From the NCBI RefSeq assembly GCF_026072635.1, contig NZ_AP023081.1, positions 1,196,001-1,260,000 of the forward strand: 64,000 nucleotides of DNA. Reading direction: 5' to 3'. The stretch comes from Pseudomonas solani (lineage in GTDB: Bacteria > Pseudomonadota > Gammaproteobacteria > Pseudomonadales > Pseudomonadaceae). Of this stretch, positions 1-8,152 are shown piece by piece. The notes beneath the pieces were generated by a model. That model saw only the letters and a program-made list of their open reading frames with translations. It was not told the origin of the DNA and ran no database searches. The number at the start of each line of letters is the position of its first letter. Position 1 is the first letter of the stretch. Made by a program: the position numbers and the translations under genes.

Positions 1-417
1 GAGGTACTGGGCGCCCTGCCCTATGCCGACAACGAGGTGGTGCTGCACACCGACACGCGCCTGCTGCCGCGCCGGCCACTGGCCTGGGCCAGCTGGAACT
101 ACCGCCTGGGCGGCCCCCGCCAGCGTCCGGCGGCCGTGACCTACAACATGAACATCCTCCAGGGCATCCAGGCGCCGGAAACCTTCTGCGTCAGCCTCAA
201 CCAGGGCGAAGCCATCGACCCCGCGCGCGTCCTCGCCCGCTTCAGCTACGCCCATCCGCAGTTCAGCCTCGAGGGCGTCCGCGCCCAGGCGCGCTGGGAG
301 GAGATCAACGCCAAGCAGCACAGCTACTTCTGCGGTGCCTACTGGGGCAACGGCTTCCACGAGGATGGCGTGGTCAGCGCCCTGCGCGTGGCCCGTGAGT
401 TCGGGGAATCCCTGTGA
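1..417 (+). CDS. FAD-dependent amine oxidase-like protein, C-terminal part (5' end outside window)
   Basis: The reading frame is open from base 1, so this is the last 138 residues of a longer protein. The tail (EINAKQHSYFCGAYWGNGFH, then a DGV-x-SALRVA helix) is the usual C-terminus of flavin-containing amine oxidase-like proteins of the COG2907 type. Such genes commonly sit before DUF1365 and cyclopropane-fatty-acid synthase genes, as here. The stop overlaps the start of the next gene by 4 bases, showing translational coupling. The FAD-binding N-terminus is not visible, so the enzymatic role is inferred from family and context; a part in fatty-acid modification is plausible. Confidence 0.75.
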   Translation, partial: EVLGALPYADNEVVLHTDTRLLPRRPLAWASWNYRLGGPRQRPAAVTYNMNILQGIQAPETFCVSLNQGEAIDPARVLARFSYAHPQFSLEGVRAQARWEEINAKQHSYFCGAYWGNGFHEDGVVSALRVAREFGESL

Positions 418-1214
418 ACAGCGCCCTCTACAGCGGCTGGGTCAGGCACCGGCGGCACCAGCCCCGGGCCCACGCCTTCCGCTACCGCATCGGCCTGCTT
501 TACCTGGACCTGGACGAGCAGGAACAGGTGCTCGGCCTCTCTCCGCTCGCCGGACCGGGACGCTTCGCGCCCTTCGCCTTTCGCGAGCGCGACTTCCTGC
601 CGCAGTTCACCGGCACCGGCATGCGCCTCGCCGAAGCCGTGCGCCAGCGCGTCGGCGAGGCCCTGGGGCGGCGCCCCGAAGGCGCCATCCGCCTGCTGGC
701 CCAGGCCCGCAGTTGGGGGCTGGCCTTCAACCCGGCGAGCTTCTTCTACTGCCATGACGCCGACGGAACGCTGATGGCGATCCTCTGCGAGGTGACCAAC
801 ACGCCCTGGCGCGAGCGCTACCACTACGTGGTGCCGGCGCAGGGCGAGGGCCACCAGCGAGTGCGGGTGGACAAGGCCTTCCACGTCTCGCCCTTCCTGC
901 CCCGCGAGCTGGAGTACCGCATGGCCTTCAGCCCGGTGGGCCCACGCCTGGCGGTGCACATGGAGGACTGGCAGGGCGACACCCGGCTGTTCGACGCGAC
1001 CCTCGACCTGGAGCGCCACGAACTCGACCGCGCCAGCCTGCACCGCTACCTCGCGCGCTTTCCCTGGATGACGGCCAAGACCGTCCTGGGCATCTACTGG
1101 CAGGCCCTGCGCCTGCTGCTCAAACGCCTGCCTCTGTTCTCCCACCAGGCGGCGGACGGCGCCTACCGCGTCGCCACCACGCATTCGAAGGAGCATCACC
1201 ATGAAGAGCACTAG
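414..1214 (+). CDS. DUF1365 domain-containing protein
   Basis: 266 residues, the usual length for DUF1365. Typical features are the early LYSGWVRHRRHQP segment (residues 4-16), FNPASFFYCHD near residue 104 and the VDKAFHVSPF motif near residue 158. The biochemical function of the family is unknown. It is almost always found between a flavin oxidoreductase and a Cfa-type methyltransferase, as here, and is thought to take part in making modified fatty acids. The start overlaps the upstream stop by 4 bases and the end overlaps the next gene by 14 bases, so the genes form one operon. Confidence 0.88.
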   Translation: MNSALYSGWVRHRRHQPRAHAFRYRIGLLYLDLDEQEQVLGLSPLAGPGRFAPFAFRERDFLPQFTGTGMRLAEAVRQRVGEALGRRPEGAIRLLAQARSWGLAFNPASFFYCHDADGTLMAILCEVTNTPWRERYHYVVPAQGEGHQRVRVDKAFHVSPFLPRELEYRMAFSPVGPRLAVHMEDWQGDTRLFDATLDLERHELDRASLHRYLARFPWMTAKTVLGIYWQALRLLLKRLPLFSHQAADGAYRVATTHSKEHHHEEH

Positions 1215-2472
1215 TCTCGGCATCAAGCCGGGCCTGTTCGGCACCACCGGCCTGGCCGGCGGCCTGTTGCGCCGGCTGGTGCTGGCCCAGCTGGAAGGGC
1301 TGCGCCACGGCCAGTTGACCGTGCTGGAGGACGGCGAGGAACGGGTCTTCGGCGACGCTCAGGCTGAACTCAGGGCACGTATCGAGGTGCAGGATGCGGC
1401 GGTCTGGCCGCTGGTGGCGGCCAACGGCTCCATCGGCTCGGGGGAGGCCTATATCCACGGTTACTGGACCACGCCGGACCTCACGGCGGTGATCCGCGTG
1501 TTCGTCGCCAACCTGGATGTGCTCGACGGCATGGAACGCGGCCTGGCTTTGCTGGGGAGGCCCCTGGTGCAGGGCCTGCACTGGCTCAACCGCAACACCC
1601 GGGCCGGCTCGCGGCGCAACATCGCCGCCCATTACGACCTGGGCAACGACCTGTTCGAGCAGATGCTCGACCCCACCATGATGTACTCCGCCGCGCAGTT
1701 CGCCAGCCCCGAGCAGAGCCTGGAGCAGGCCCAGTTGAACAAGCTGGAACGCATCTGCCGCAAGCTCGACCTCAAGCCCGACGACCACCTGCTGGAGATC
1801 GGCACCGGCTGGGGCAGCATGGCGCTCTACGCCGCCACCCACCACGGCTGCCGGGTGACGACCACTACCCTGTCCCGCGAGCAGTACGAGTACACCCGCC
1901 AGCGCATCGAGGAGCAGGGCCTGCAATCACGCGTCACCCTGCTGCTGCAGGACTACCGCGACCTCGACGGGCGCTTCGACAAGCTGGTCTCCATCGAGAT
2001 GGTCGAGGCGGTGGGCCACCGCTTCCTGCCCGCCTATTTCAAGCAGTGCGCACGCCTGCTCAAGGACGACGGGCTGATGCTGCTGCAGGCCATCACCATG
2101 CGCGACCAGCGTTACGAGCAGGCCAAACGCAGCGTCGACTTCATCCAGCGCTACATCTTCCCCGGGGGCGCCCTGCCCTCGGTGCAGAAGATGCTGGAGG
2201 TGATCACCCGCCACAGCGACATGAACCTGCTGCACATGGAGGACTTCGGTCCCCACTACGCACGCACCCTGCGCCACTGGCACGACAACCTGCGCGCAGC
2301 GCGCGGGCGCCTGGAGCAACTGGGCTACGACGAAACCTTCTACCGGCTCTGGGAGTTCTACCTGTGCTACTGCGAGGGTGGCTTCCTGGAGCGCGCCATC
2401 GGCACCGCACAGTTGGTGCTGGCCAAGCCCGGCGCGCGCCCGCCGTCACTGCTCGGCCGCCTGGATGCCTAG
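1201..2472 (+). CDS. Cyclopropane-fatty-acyl-phospholipid synthase family methyltransferase
   Basis: 423 residues. The SAM-binding loop LEIGTGWGSMALYAA lies near residue 200, preceded by the family signature HYDLGNDLFEQMLDPTMMYS (about residues 141-160). The C-terminal half carries the conserved QRYIFPGGALPS segment. Family members transfer a methylene or methyl group from SAM to unsaturated acyl chains of membrane phospholipids. With the preceding flavoprotein and DUF1365 gene it forms a set that may produce a modified fatty acid rather than a simple cyclopropane. No gene symbol is given because a second, canonical cfa is usual in Pseudomonas. Confidence 0.88.
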   Translation: MKSTSLGIKPGLFGTTGLAGGLLRRLVLAQLEGLRHGQLTVLEDGEERVFGDAQAELRARIEVQDAAVWPLVAANGSIGSGEAYIHGYWTTPDLTAVIRVFVANLDVLDGMERGLALLGRPLVQGLHWLNRNTRAGSRRNIAAHYDLGNDLFEQMLDPTMMYSAAQFASPEQSLEQAQLNKLERICRKLDLKPDDHLLEIGTGWGSMALYAATHHGCRVTTTTLSREQYEYTRQRIEEQGLQSRVTLLLQDYRDLDGRFDKLVSIEMVEAVGHRFLPAYFKQCARLLKDDGLMLLQAITMRDQRYEQAKRSVDFIQRYIFPGGALPSVQKMLEVITRHSDMNLLHMEDFGPHYARTLRHWHDNLRAARGRLEQLGYDETFYRLWEFYLCYCEGGFLERAIGTAQLVLAKPGARPPSLLGRLDA

Positions 2473-2974
2473 GCAGCTGGCCAATGCGGTGCTGTTCCAG
2501 CTGGGCTGGTTCGCCTGCCTGTTCGCCGCCAACCAGCCGCTCCTGCTGCTGGTGGCGCCGGCGATCCTGGCGCTGCACGTCCTCTGCATCGGCTCCTGGT
2601 CGGAGGATGGCCGCCTGGTGATCGCGGTGACGCTGCTGGGCAGCCTGCTGGACTGCCTGTTGCTCAACCTCGGCCTGTTCGACTTCGGCTACGGCGGGCA
2701 CCTGATCCCGCCCTGGCTGGTATTGCTCTGGGCACTGCTGGGCACCACGCTCAACCATTGCCTGGCCTGGACTGCCCGGCCCTGGTGGCTGGCCAGCCTG
2801 CTGGGCGCCATCGCCGCACCGCTGTCGTACCTGGCCGGCGCGCGCGTGGCCGGGGTCGGCCTGCCCTTCGGCACGCTGCCGAGCCTGCTGGTACTGGCGC
2901 TCATCTGGGCCGCCGTGTTGCCGTTGCTGCATCGCCTGGCGAGGCAGTTGAAGCGGCCAAGGCCGAGCACCTGA
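2465..2974 (+). CDS. DUF2878 domain-containing membrane protein
   Basis: 169 residues, nearly all hydrophobic, with about five or six membrane segments separated by short loops. The ATG at 2465 overlaps the upstream stop by 8 bases and gives the start MPRQLANAVLFQLGW typical of DUF2878. Longer upstream starts would run through the cfa-like gene in another frame and are unlikely. The biochemical function is unknown; the family is repeatedly found at the end of this flavoprotein, DUF1365 and cfa gene set. It is probably an inner-membrane component of the same pathway. Confidence 0.82.
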   Translation: MPRQLANAVLFQLGWFACLFAANQPLLLLVAPAILALHVLCIGSWSEDGRLVIAVTLLGSLLDCLLLNLGLFDFGYGGHLIPPWLVLLWALLGTTLNHCLAWTARPWWLASLLGAIAAPLSYLAGARVAGVGLPFGTLPSLLVLALIWAAVLPLLHRLARQLKRPRPST

Positions 2975-3021
2975 TCGCCCCGGCAACCGGAGCGCATGCC
3001 TTTGCCGTAAACTCCGCGCCC

Positions 3022-3348
3022 ATGAGCCCTTCGCTGATTCCCGTCCAACAACTGCCTGCCGCCCCCGAGATCACCTGCGCCACCTGCGCCGCCTGCTGCT
3101 GCCAGCTGGAAGTGATGCTGATCACCGACACCGGCGTGCCCGAACGCTTCATCGAAACCGATGACTGGGGCGGCGACGTCATGGCGCGCCTGGACGACGG
3201 CTGGTGCGCCGCGCTGGACCGCGACACCATGCTCTGCACCATCTACGAAAACCGCCCGCTGATCTGCCGCGAGTTCGAGATGGGCGAAGCCGATTGCCTG
3301 GATGAACGCCGGGGCATCGACAGCGCCTATGGGCGGGGCGCGGCCTGA
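3022..3348 (+). CDS. YkgJ family cysteine cluster protein
   Basis: 108 residues. The N-terminal cysteine cluster CATCAACCC (about residues 16-24) is followed by single cysteines near 69 (WCAAL) and 79 (MLCTIY) and a CREFEMGEADC motif. This is the usual arrangement of the YkgJ/UPF0153 proteins, thought to bind a metal or Fe-S centre. No catalytic role is established. The ATG at 3022 is chosen because the family start lies just before the first cysteine cluster. It is 47 bases after the DUF2878 gene and may be co-transcribed or separate. Confidence 0.8.
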   Translation: MSPSLIPVQQLPAAPEITCATCAACCCQLEVMLITDTGVPERFIETDDWGGDVMARLDDGWCAALDRDTMLCTIYENRPLICREFEMGEADCLDERRGIDSAYGRGAA

Positions 3349-4028
3349 GCGCCCTGACGGCCCCGGGCTGAAGCCCGGGCTACGAAGCCTGCGTGTGGGA
3401 AGTCCCTGGAGAAGGGGCGGCCTGCATGGGGAATGAATTTCCCCCTACCAATAGTTCTCGTGCCGGCATCGTTGGGCGAATGAATTGGTTCTGTCTGCGT
3501 TAGCTGTTGTGGTTTTAATGCAAGCGCTCAAGCACGGCTATTTCCGGGCACCTAAGGGTTTGTGCCACCTCCACCGCATGGGTTTCGCTGCGCTCTACCC
3601 ATCCTACGAAAGCCGCCGTCACGTGCGCGCTGGGTTGGTGCGCACATCAAGGTAAGGATTCGAGCGAAGAAAGTTGGAGCAGCCGCCAACGCCCCTCCAG
3701 GAGGCCGAACGCAGTCGTTGCGTCGGGGGACGAGCGGCATGGATGCCGCGAGAGGCGCGCCAGGCCATGGATGGCCCATCGCGCCGGCCCCCGATAGCGA
3801 CGATGGAGTGAGGGAACCCCGGCGAAGCCGGGGCCGGATGATGGGGCAAGCCTCTTTGGTTTCTTTCTTGGCGACTGAAGAAAGAGACTCGCCCGGGTGG
3901 GCGAAACCAGAAGCACCAACAAAACTCGGCAATCAGCTGGGCTCAATTCTTCTAGCAACACTTAACGCAGACAGAGCCAATGAATTCGCCCCTACGAAAA
4001 GGCGCTGGGCGGGATATCCAAAGGCCAT
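3349..4028. repeat. Gene-free interval rich in dispersed palindromic repeats
   Basis: About 680 bases without a credible gene. Visible palindromes include CCCGGGCTGAAGCCCGGG near 3364, GGGTTTCGCTGCGCTCTACCC near 3581, CGGCATGGATGCCG near 3733, GGCCATGGATGGCC near 3764, CCCCGGCGAAGCCGGGG near 3818 and TCGCCCGGGTGGGCGA near 3889. The same families recur elsewhere in the window (34.2-34.4, 37.7 and 60.8 kb). The block from about 3620 to 3955 resembles a long compound intergenic repeat known from Pseudomonas genomes. The long plus-strand ORF here is antisense to pagL and is not believed. Confidence 0.6.
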
Positions 4029-4054
4029 AAAAAAACCGGGCGCTGGGCCCGGTT
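4029..4054 (-). terminator. Rho-independent terminator of pagL
   Basis: Read on the minus strand this is GAACCGGGCCCAGCGCCCGG followed by six T residues. The GC-rich stem starts 17 bases after the pagL stop codon. Confidence 0.85.
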
Positions 4055-4071
4055 CTTCGTGTCACTCGCGC

Positions 4072-4587
4072 TTAGAAGGAAACGCGGTAGTGCAGGCTGT
4101 ACGCCTCGACGCCATCGTTCGGCTGCTTGATGCCGGCGTTGGAGTAGTGAATGGCGCGAACGCCGACTTCCTGGTTGCTGAAGCGCAGGCCGGCGCCGAT
4201 GCGGTCTTCGAACTGGAAGGAGGAGCCCAGCTCGTTGTCTTCCAGTTCGGTATTGGCGAACAGGGCGACACCGATGCCAGCTTCGACATAAGGCTTCACG
4301 GTTTCGCCGGCGAACTCGTAGACGAACACCGGGGCGAAGGAAATGCTGTGGTTGCTGGAGGTCTTGTCGCCGTCCCAGTAGGTGTAGCCGGCATCCCAGT
4401 AGCCGGTCAGGCGGCCGACGTCGGTCTGGAACCAGCTGCTGGAGAAATCGAACTGGGTAGCGAGGCGATAGACCATGGTCGATTCGCCGGTCTGACCAAC
4501 ATCGAGAGAAACATCAGCTGCCTGCGCTGCAACAGCTTGCCCTACGCAAATGGCTGCAACGGCAGCCAAAGAGAACAGTTTCTTCAT
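4072..4587 (-). CDS. pagL: Lipid A 3-O-deacylase PagL
   Basis: 171 residues. An N-terminal signal peptide (cleavage likely after VAAQAA near residue 24) precedes an outer-membrane beta-barrel. The C-terminal block contains HYSNAG followed by N-x-G-x-E, the His-Ser-Glu catalytic triad of PagL, and the chain ends in aromatic-x-Val-Ser-Phe as expected for a barrel strand. PagL removes the 3-linked acyl chain from lipid A and so alters LPS recognition. It lies next to murI, as in P. aeruginosa (order from memory). It has its own terminator and is probably monocistronic. Confidence 0.9.
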   Translation of the reverse strand: MKKLFSLAAVAAICVGQAVAAQAADVSLDVGQTGESTMVYRLATQFDFSSSWFQTDVGRLTGYWDAGYTYWDGDKTSSNHSISFAPVFVYEFAGETVKPYVEAGIGVALFANTELEDNELGSSFQFEDRIGAGLRFSNQEVGVRAIHYSNAGIKQPNDGVEAYSLHYRVSF

Positions 4588-4698
4588 GGAAACTTCCTTA
4601 TTCAGACTTAATCGACAGGTTCAAAACGTACGATTTGTAGCGATTATAGATACGTTTGGACTAAGAGAAAGACGGCCCCTGGCAAGTTCAAGGTATTT

Positions 4699-5496
4699 TT
4701 AAAAGCCGAGATCCGCTACGCAAACGGCCTCATTTCCCCATAGCGCAGGCAGCACATTCTGCATCGCTGCAGGCTCGCCACTGCTCCAGAAACGACAGGC
4801 TTGAGCCGGCCCACGCGCCAGCAGGTCACGGGCTTCGAGCAGGCGTTGCAGCTGCCGCGCCACCGCGGCGCCGGTGTCCACCAGGCGTACCGACTCAGGG
4901 ACCATGCCAGCCAGCAACGGACGCAGGAAGGGGTAATGGGTGCAGCCGAGGATCAGCGTGTCGCAGCCCTCGGCCAACAGCGGTTGCACGTAGCCCCAGA
5001 GCAGCGCACGGGTCGCTTCGCTGTCGAGGTCACCCATCTCGATGCGCTCCACCAGGCCCGGGCAGGGCTGGGTGACCACACGCACGTCATTGGCGAACCG
5101 GTCGAGCAGCGCGGCGAACTTGGCGCTTTTCAGGGTACCGGTGGTGGCGAGCACGCCGACCACGCCGGAGCGCGTGGCGGCCGCTGCGGGCTTGACCGCC
5201 GGCTCCATGCCGACGATGGGCAGCTGTGGATAACGCTCTCGCAAGTCAGCTACCGCTGCGACTGTGGCGGTGTTGCAGGCCAGCACCAGCGCCTTGGCGC
5301 CGCGCTCCAGCAGGAAGCGGGTGATCACCTGGCTGCGCTCGCGGATGAAGTCCTGGCTCTTCTCGCCATAGGGGATATGGCCACTGTCGGCCACGTACAT
5401 CAGGGATTCGCTCGGCAACAACGCGCGGATTTCGCGCAGCACCGAAAGGCCGCCGACGCCGGAGTCGAAGACGCCGACGGGGGCCTGGTCAGGCAT
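4699..5496 (-). CDS. murI: Glutamate racemase
   Basis: Makes D-glutamate from L-glutamate for peptidoglycan. From the ATG at 5496 the protein is 265 residues. The catalytic pair is present: the first cysteine in VLACNTATVAA (about residue 73) and the second in LILGCTHYPFL (about residue 184). Near the N-terminus are VFDSGVGGLSV and the DSGHIPYGEKS segment. A second ATG at 5502 is equally in frame; 5496 has a better-spaced GGGA. The start overlaps the end of moeB by 8 bases, so it is last in the hemA-prfA-prmC-moeB-murI operon. Confidence 0.95.
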   Translation of the reverse strand: MPDQAPVGVFDSGVGGLSVLREIRALLPSESLMYVADSGHIPYGEKSQDFIRERSQVITRFLLERGAKALVLACNTATVAAVADLRERYPQLPIVGMEPAVKPAAAATRSGVVGVLATTGTLKSAKFAALLDRFANDVRVVTQPCPGLVERIEMGDLDSEATRALLWGYVQPLLAEGCDTLILGCTHYPFLRPLLAGMVPESVRLVDTGAAVARQLQRLLEARDLLARGPAQACRFWSSGEPAAMQNVLPALWGNEAVCVADLGF

Positions 5497-6244
5497 GCCC
5501 ATTCCCACAGACGGCACACCCCGGATCGCGCTTGACCCGCAGCTCGCGGAAGCGGCTGCCGAGGGCGTCCACCAGCAGCAGGCGGCCCACCAGGGGCTCG
5601 CCGAAACCGGCCAGCAGCTTGAGTGCTTCCAGGGCCTGCAGGCTGCCGACCATGCCCACCAGCGGGCCGACCACACCGGCTTCGCTGCAGGTCAACTCGG
5701 CTTCGCTGCCGTGGCCATAAAGGCAGTGGTAGCAGGGGCTATCGTCGCGTCGCGGGTCGAACACCGAAAGCTGGCCTTCGAGACGGATCGCAGCGCCGGA
5801 AACCAGCGGCTTGCGCGCGGCCACGCAGGCGGCGTTGACCGCCTCGCGGGTGCCGAAGTTGTCGGTGCAATCGAGCACCAGGTCCACGGCCGCGACGGCA
5901 GCAGCCAGGGAGTCGACATCCAGCGCGGCACGGTAAGGCACCAGGCGCACCTCGGGGTTGAGCGCGGTGAGCCGAGCCATGGCCGAGTCGACCTTGGGCT
6001 GCCCGACGCTCTGGCTGTCGTGGATGATCTGGCGCTGCAGGTTGGTCAGGTCGACGCTGTCGAAATCCGCCAGGTGCAGCTCGCCGACACCGGCAGCGGC
6101 CAGGTAGAGGGCGACCGGCGAGCCAAGGCCACCGACACCGACGATGAGTACACGGGCCTGCTTCAGGCGCAGCTGGCCATCGACGTCGATCTGCGGCAGG
6201 AGAATCTGCCGGCTGTAACGCAGGAGTTCTTCGTCGCTCAGCAT
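5489..6244 (-). CDS. moeB: Molybdopterin-synthase adenylyltransferase MoeB
   Basis: 251 residues. E1-like fold with the nucleotide-binding GVGGLGSPVALYLAAAGVG near residue 36 and the conserved DLTNLQRQ motif near residue 65. Two CxxC pairs (CYHC and CAVC) bind structural zinc. MoeB adenylates the C-terminal glycine of the small molybdopterin synthase subunit during molybdenum-cofactor synthesis. Some family members act in ThiS sulfur transfer instead, and sequence alone does not separate the two. It overlaps prmC upstream and murI downstream. Confidence 0.9.
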   Translation of the reverse strand: MLSDEELLRYSRQILLPQIDVDGQLRLKQARVLIVGVGGLGSPVALYLAAAGVGELHLADFDSVDLTNLQRQIIHDSQSVGQPKVDSAMARLTALNPEVRLVPYRAALDVDSLAAAVAAVDLVLDCTDNFGTREAVNAACVAARKPLVSGAAIRLEGQLSVFDPRRDDSPCYHCLYGHGSEAELTCSEAGVVGPLVGMVGSLQALEALKLLAGFGEPLVGRLLLVDALGSRFRELRVKRDPGCAVCGNGHA

Positions 6245-7068
6245 GGCAGGCGGCCCAGGCTGATGCGTTCGTGGCCGCCCAGGTCGCGACGGCTTTCCAC
6301 CGCCTCGAAGCCCTGGCGGGACAGCAGCTCGCGCACGGCGGCGGCCTGGTCGTAGCCATGTTCCAGCAGCAGCCAGCCACCGGCATTCAGGTGTGCGGGG
6401 GCTTCGCTGATGATCAGGCGGATGTCGTCCAGCCCGTCGGCACCGGAGACCAGCGCACTGGCCGGCTCGAAACGCACGTCACCTTCGCTCAGGTGCGGGT
6501 CGCGGGCGGCGATGTAGGGCGGGTTGCTGACGATGAGGTCGAAGCGCTCGCCAGCCAGGGCGGAGAACCAGTGGCCCTCGCGGAATTCGACGTTGTCCAG
6601 CTTCAGGCGTACGCGGTTGCGTTCGGCCAGGGCCACGGCATCGCCGATGCGGTCAACGCCGATCAGGCGCCAGCCCGGGCGCTCGCTGGCCAGGGCCAGG
6701 ACGATGGCGCCGCTGCCGGTGCCCAGGTCGAGCACGCGGGCGGGGGTGGCCGGCACCAGGGCCAGGGCGCTTTCCACCAGCAGCTCGGTGTCGGGACGCG
6801 GGATCAGGGTGTGCGGGGCGACTTCCAGGTCCAGGCTCCAGAAGCCCTGCTGCCCGAGGATGTAGGCCACCGGCTCGCCGTTGCGCCGACGCTCCAGGTA
6901 GCTGGCGTAAAGCTCGGCGGCCTCGCCACTGACCACACGCTCGGGCCAGGTATGCAGGAAGCTGCGCGGCTTGCCCAGGGCGGCGGCGAGCAGCAGCTCG
7001 GCGTCCAGGCGGGCGCTCGGCGAGCCCGGCAGGCGGGCCTCGCTTAGCAGGCTGGCGATGATGGTCAC
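6238..7068 (-). CDS. prmC: Peptide chain release factor N5-glutamine methyltransferase PrmC
   Basis: Methylates the glutamine of the GGQ motif in release factors. The protein is 276 residues from a GTG at 7068, which lies directly after the prfA stop; in-frame codons further upstream would overlap prfA in another frame. The SAM-binding loop VLDLGTGSGAI and the diagnostic NPPY motif (DLIVSNPPYIA) are both present. The gene directly follows its substrate gene prfA, an arrangement conserved in many proteobacteria. Confidence 0.94.
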   Translation of the reverse strand: MTIIASLLSEARLPGSPSARLDAELLLAAALGKPRSFLHTWPERVVSGEAAELYASYLERRRNGEPVAYILGQQGFWSLDLEVAPHTLIPRPDTELLVESALALVPATPARVLDLGTGSGAIVLALASERPGWRLIGVDRIGDAVALAERNRVRLKLDNVEFREGHWFSALAGERFDLIVSNPPYIAARDPHLSEGDVRFEPASALVSGADGLDDIRLIISEAPAHLNAGGWLLLEHGYDQAAAVRELLSRQGFEAVESRRDLGGHERISLGRLPC

Positions 7069-7069
7069 G

Positions 7070-8152
7070 TCAGTCTCCCAGGGCGGCCAGCTGGTCGGCC
7101 TGGTATTCGGCGAGCAGCGGTTCGATGACCGCTTCGACGCCACCGGCGAGCACATCGTCCAGGGCGTAGAGGGTCAGGTTGATACGGTGATCGGTGACCC
7201 GCCCCTGGGGATAGTTGTAGGTGCGGATGCGCTCGGAACGGTCGCCGGAGCCCACCAGCAGCTTGCGGGTGTCGGAGATTTCCTTGTGCGCGGCGGCTTC
7301 CTGCTGGTCGTTCAGCCTGGCCGCCAGCCAGGCCATGGCCTTGGCGCGGTTCTTGTGCTGCGAGCGCTCTTCCTGGCACTCGACCACGATCCCGGAGGGG
7401 ATGTGGGTGATGCGCACGGCGGAGTCGGTCTTGTTCACGTGCTGGCCGCCGGCGCCGGAGGAGCGGTAGGTGTCCACGCGCAGGTCGGCCGGGTTGATCT
7501 CGATGGCGGCCTGTTCGTCCGGCTCGGGGAGCACGGCGACGGTGCAGGCGGAGGTGTGGATGCGGCCCTGAGATTCGGTTTCCGGCACCCGCTGCACGCG
7601 GTGCGCACCGGACTCGAACTTGAGCTTGGCGTAGACGTTGTCGCCCTCGACGCGGGCGATCACCTCTTTATAGCCACCGTGCTCGCCTTCGTTCTCGGAG
7701 AGGATCTCCACCCGCCAGCCCTGGCGCTCGGCATAGCGCGAGTACATGCGGAACAGGTCGCCGGAGAAGATAGCCGCCTCGTCGCCACCGGTGCCGGCGC
7801 GGATTTCGAGGAACACGTTGCGACCGTCGTTGGGGTCCTTGGGCAGCAGCATGCGCTGCAGGCGCGCCTCCAGCTCGACCAGCTGCTCGCGGGCCTGGGC
7901 GACTTCTTCCTCAGCCATCTCGCGCAGGTCCGGGTCGCTGTCCTTGAGCAGCGCCTGGGCGCCCTCGAGATCGGACTGCACCTTGCGGAATTCACGGAAG
8001 GCCAGGTAGACGGGCTCGACCTCGGCGTATTCCTTGGAATACGCGCGGAACTTGCTCTGGTCGCTGATGACTTCGGCATCGCCGAGCAGGGCCGTGAGTT
8101 CCTCGAAACGATCCTGGAGGATGTCGAGCTTGTTGAGCAGTGACGCTTTCAT
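7070..8152 (-). CDS. prfA: Peptide chain release factor 1
   Basis: 360 residues, standard RF1 length. The GGQ motif is in SSGAGGQHVNKTDSAVRI near residue 235, the site of peptidyl-tRNA hydrolysis and of PrmC methylation. RF1 recognises UAA and UAG stops. The N-terminal coiled helical domain and the IHTSACTVAVLPE stretch are typical. The start overlaps the hemA stop by 4 bases, indicating coupled translation in the hemA-prfA-prmC operon. Confidence 0.97.
   Translation of the reverse strand: MKASLLNKLDILQDRFEELTALLGDAEVISDQSKFRAYSKEYAEVEPVYLAFREFRKVQSDLEGAQALLKDSDPDLREMAEEEVAQAREQLVELEARLQRMLLPKDPNDGRNVFLEIRAGTGGDEAAIFSGDLFRMYSRYAERQGWRVEILSENEGEHGGYKEVIARVEGDNVYAKLKFESGAHRVQRVPETESQGRIHTSACTVAVLPEPDEQAAIEINPADLRVDTYRSSGAGGQHVNKTDSAVRITHIPSGIVVECQEERSQHKNRAKAMAWLAARLNDQQEAAAHKEISDTRKLLVGSGDRSERIRTYNYPQGRVTDHRINLTLYALDDVLAGGVEAVIEPLLAEYQADQLAALGD

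Noticed and set aside
3562..4611. Plus-strand ORF of 349 codons
   Set aside because: Antisense to pagL and running through palindromic repeats; the product has no family features.
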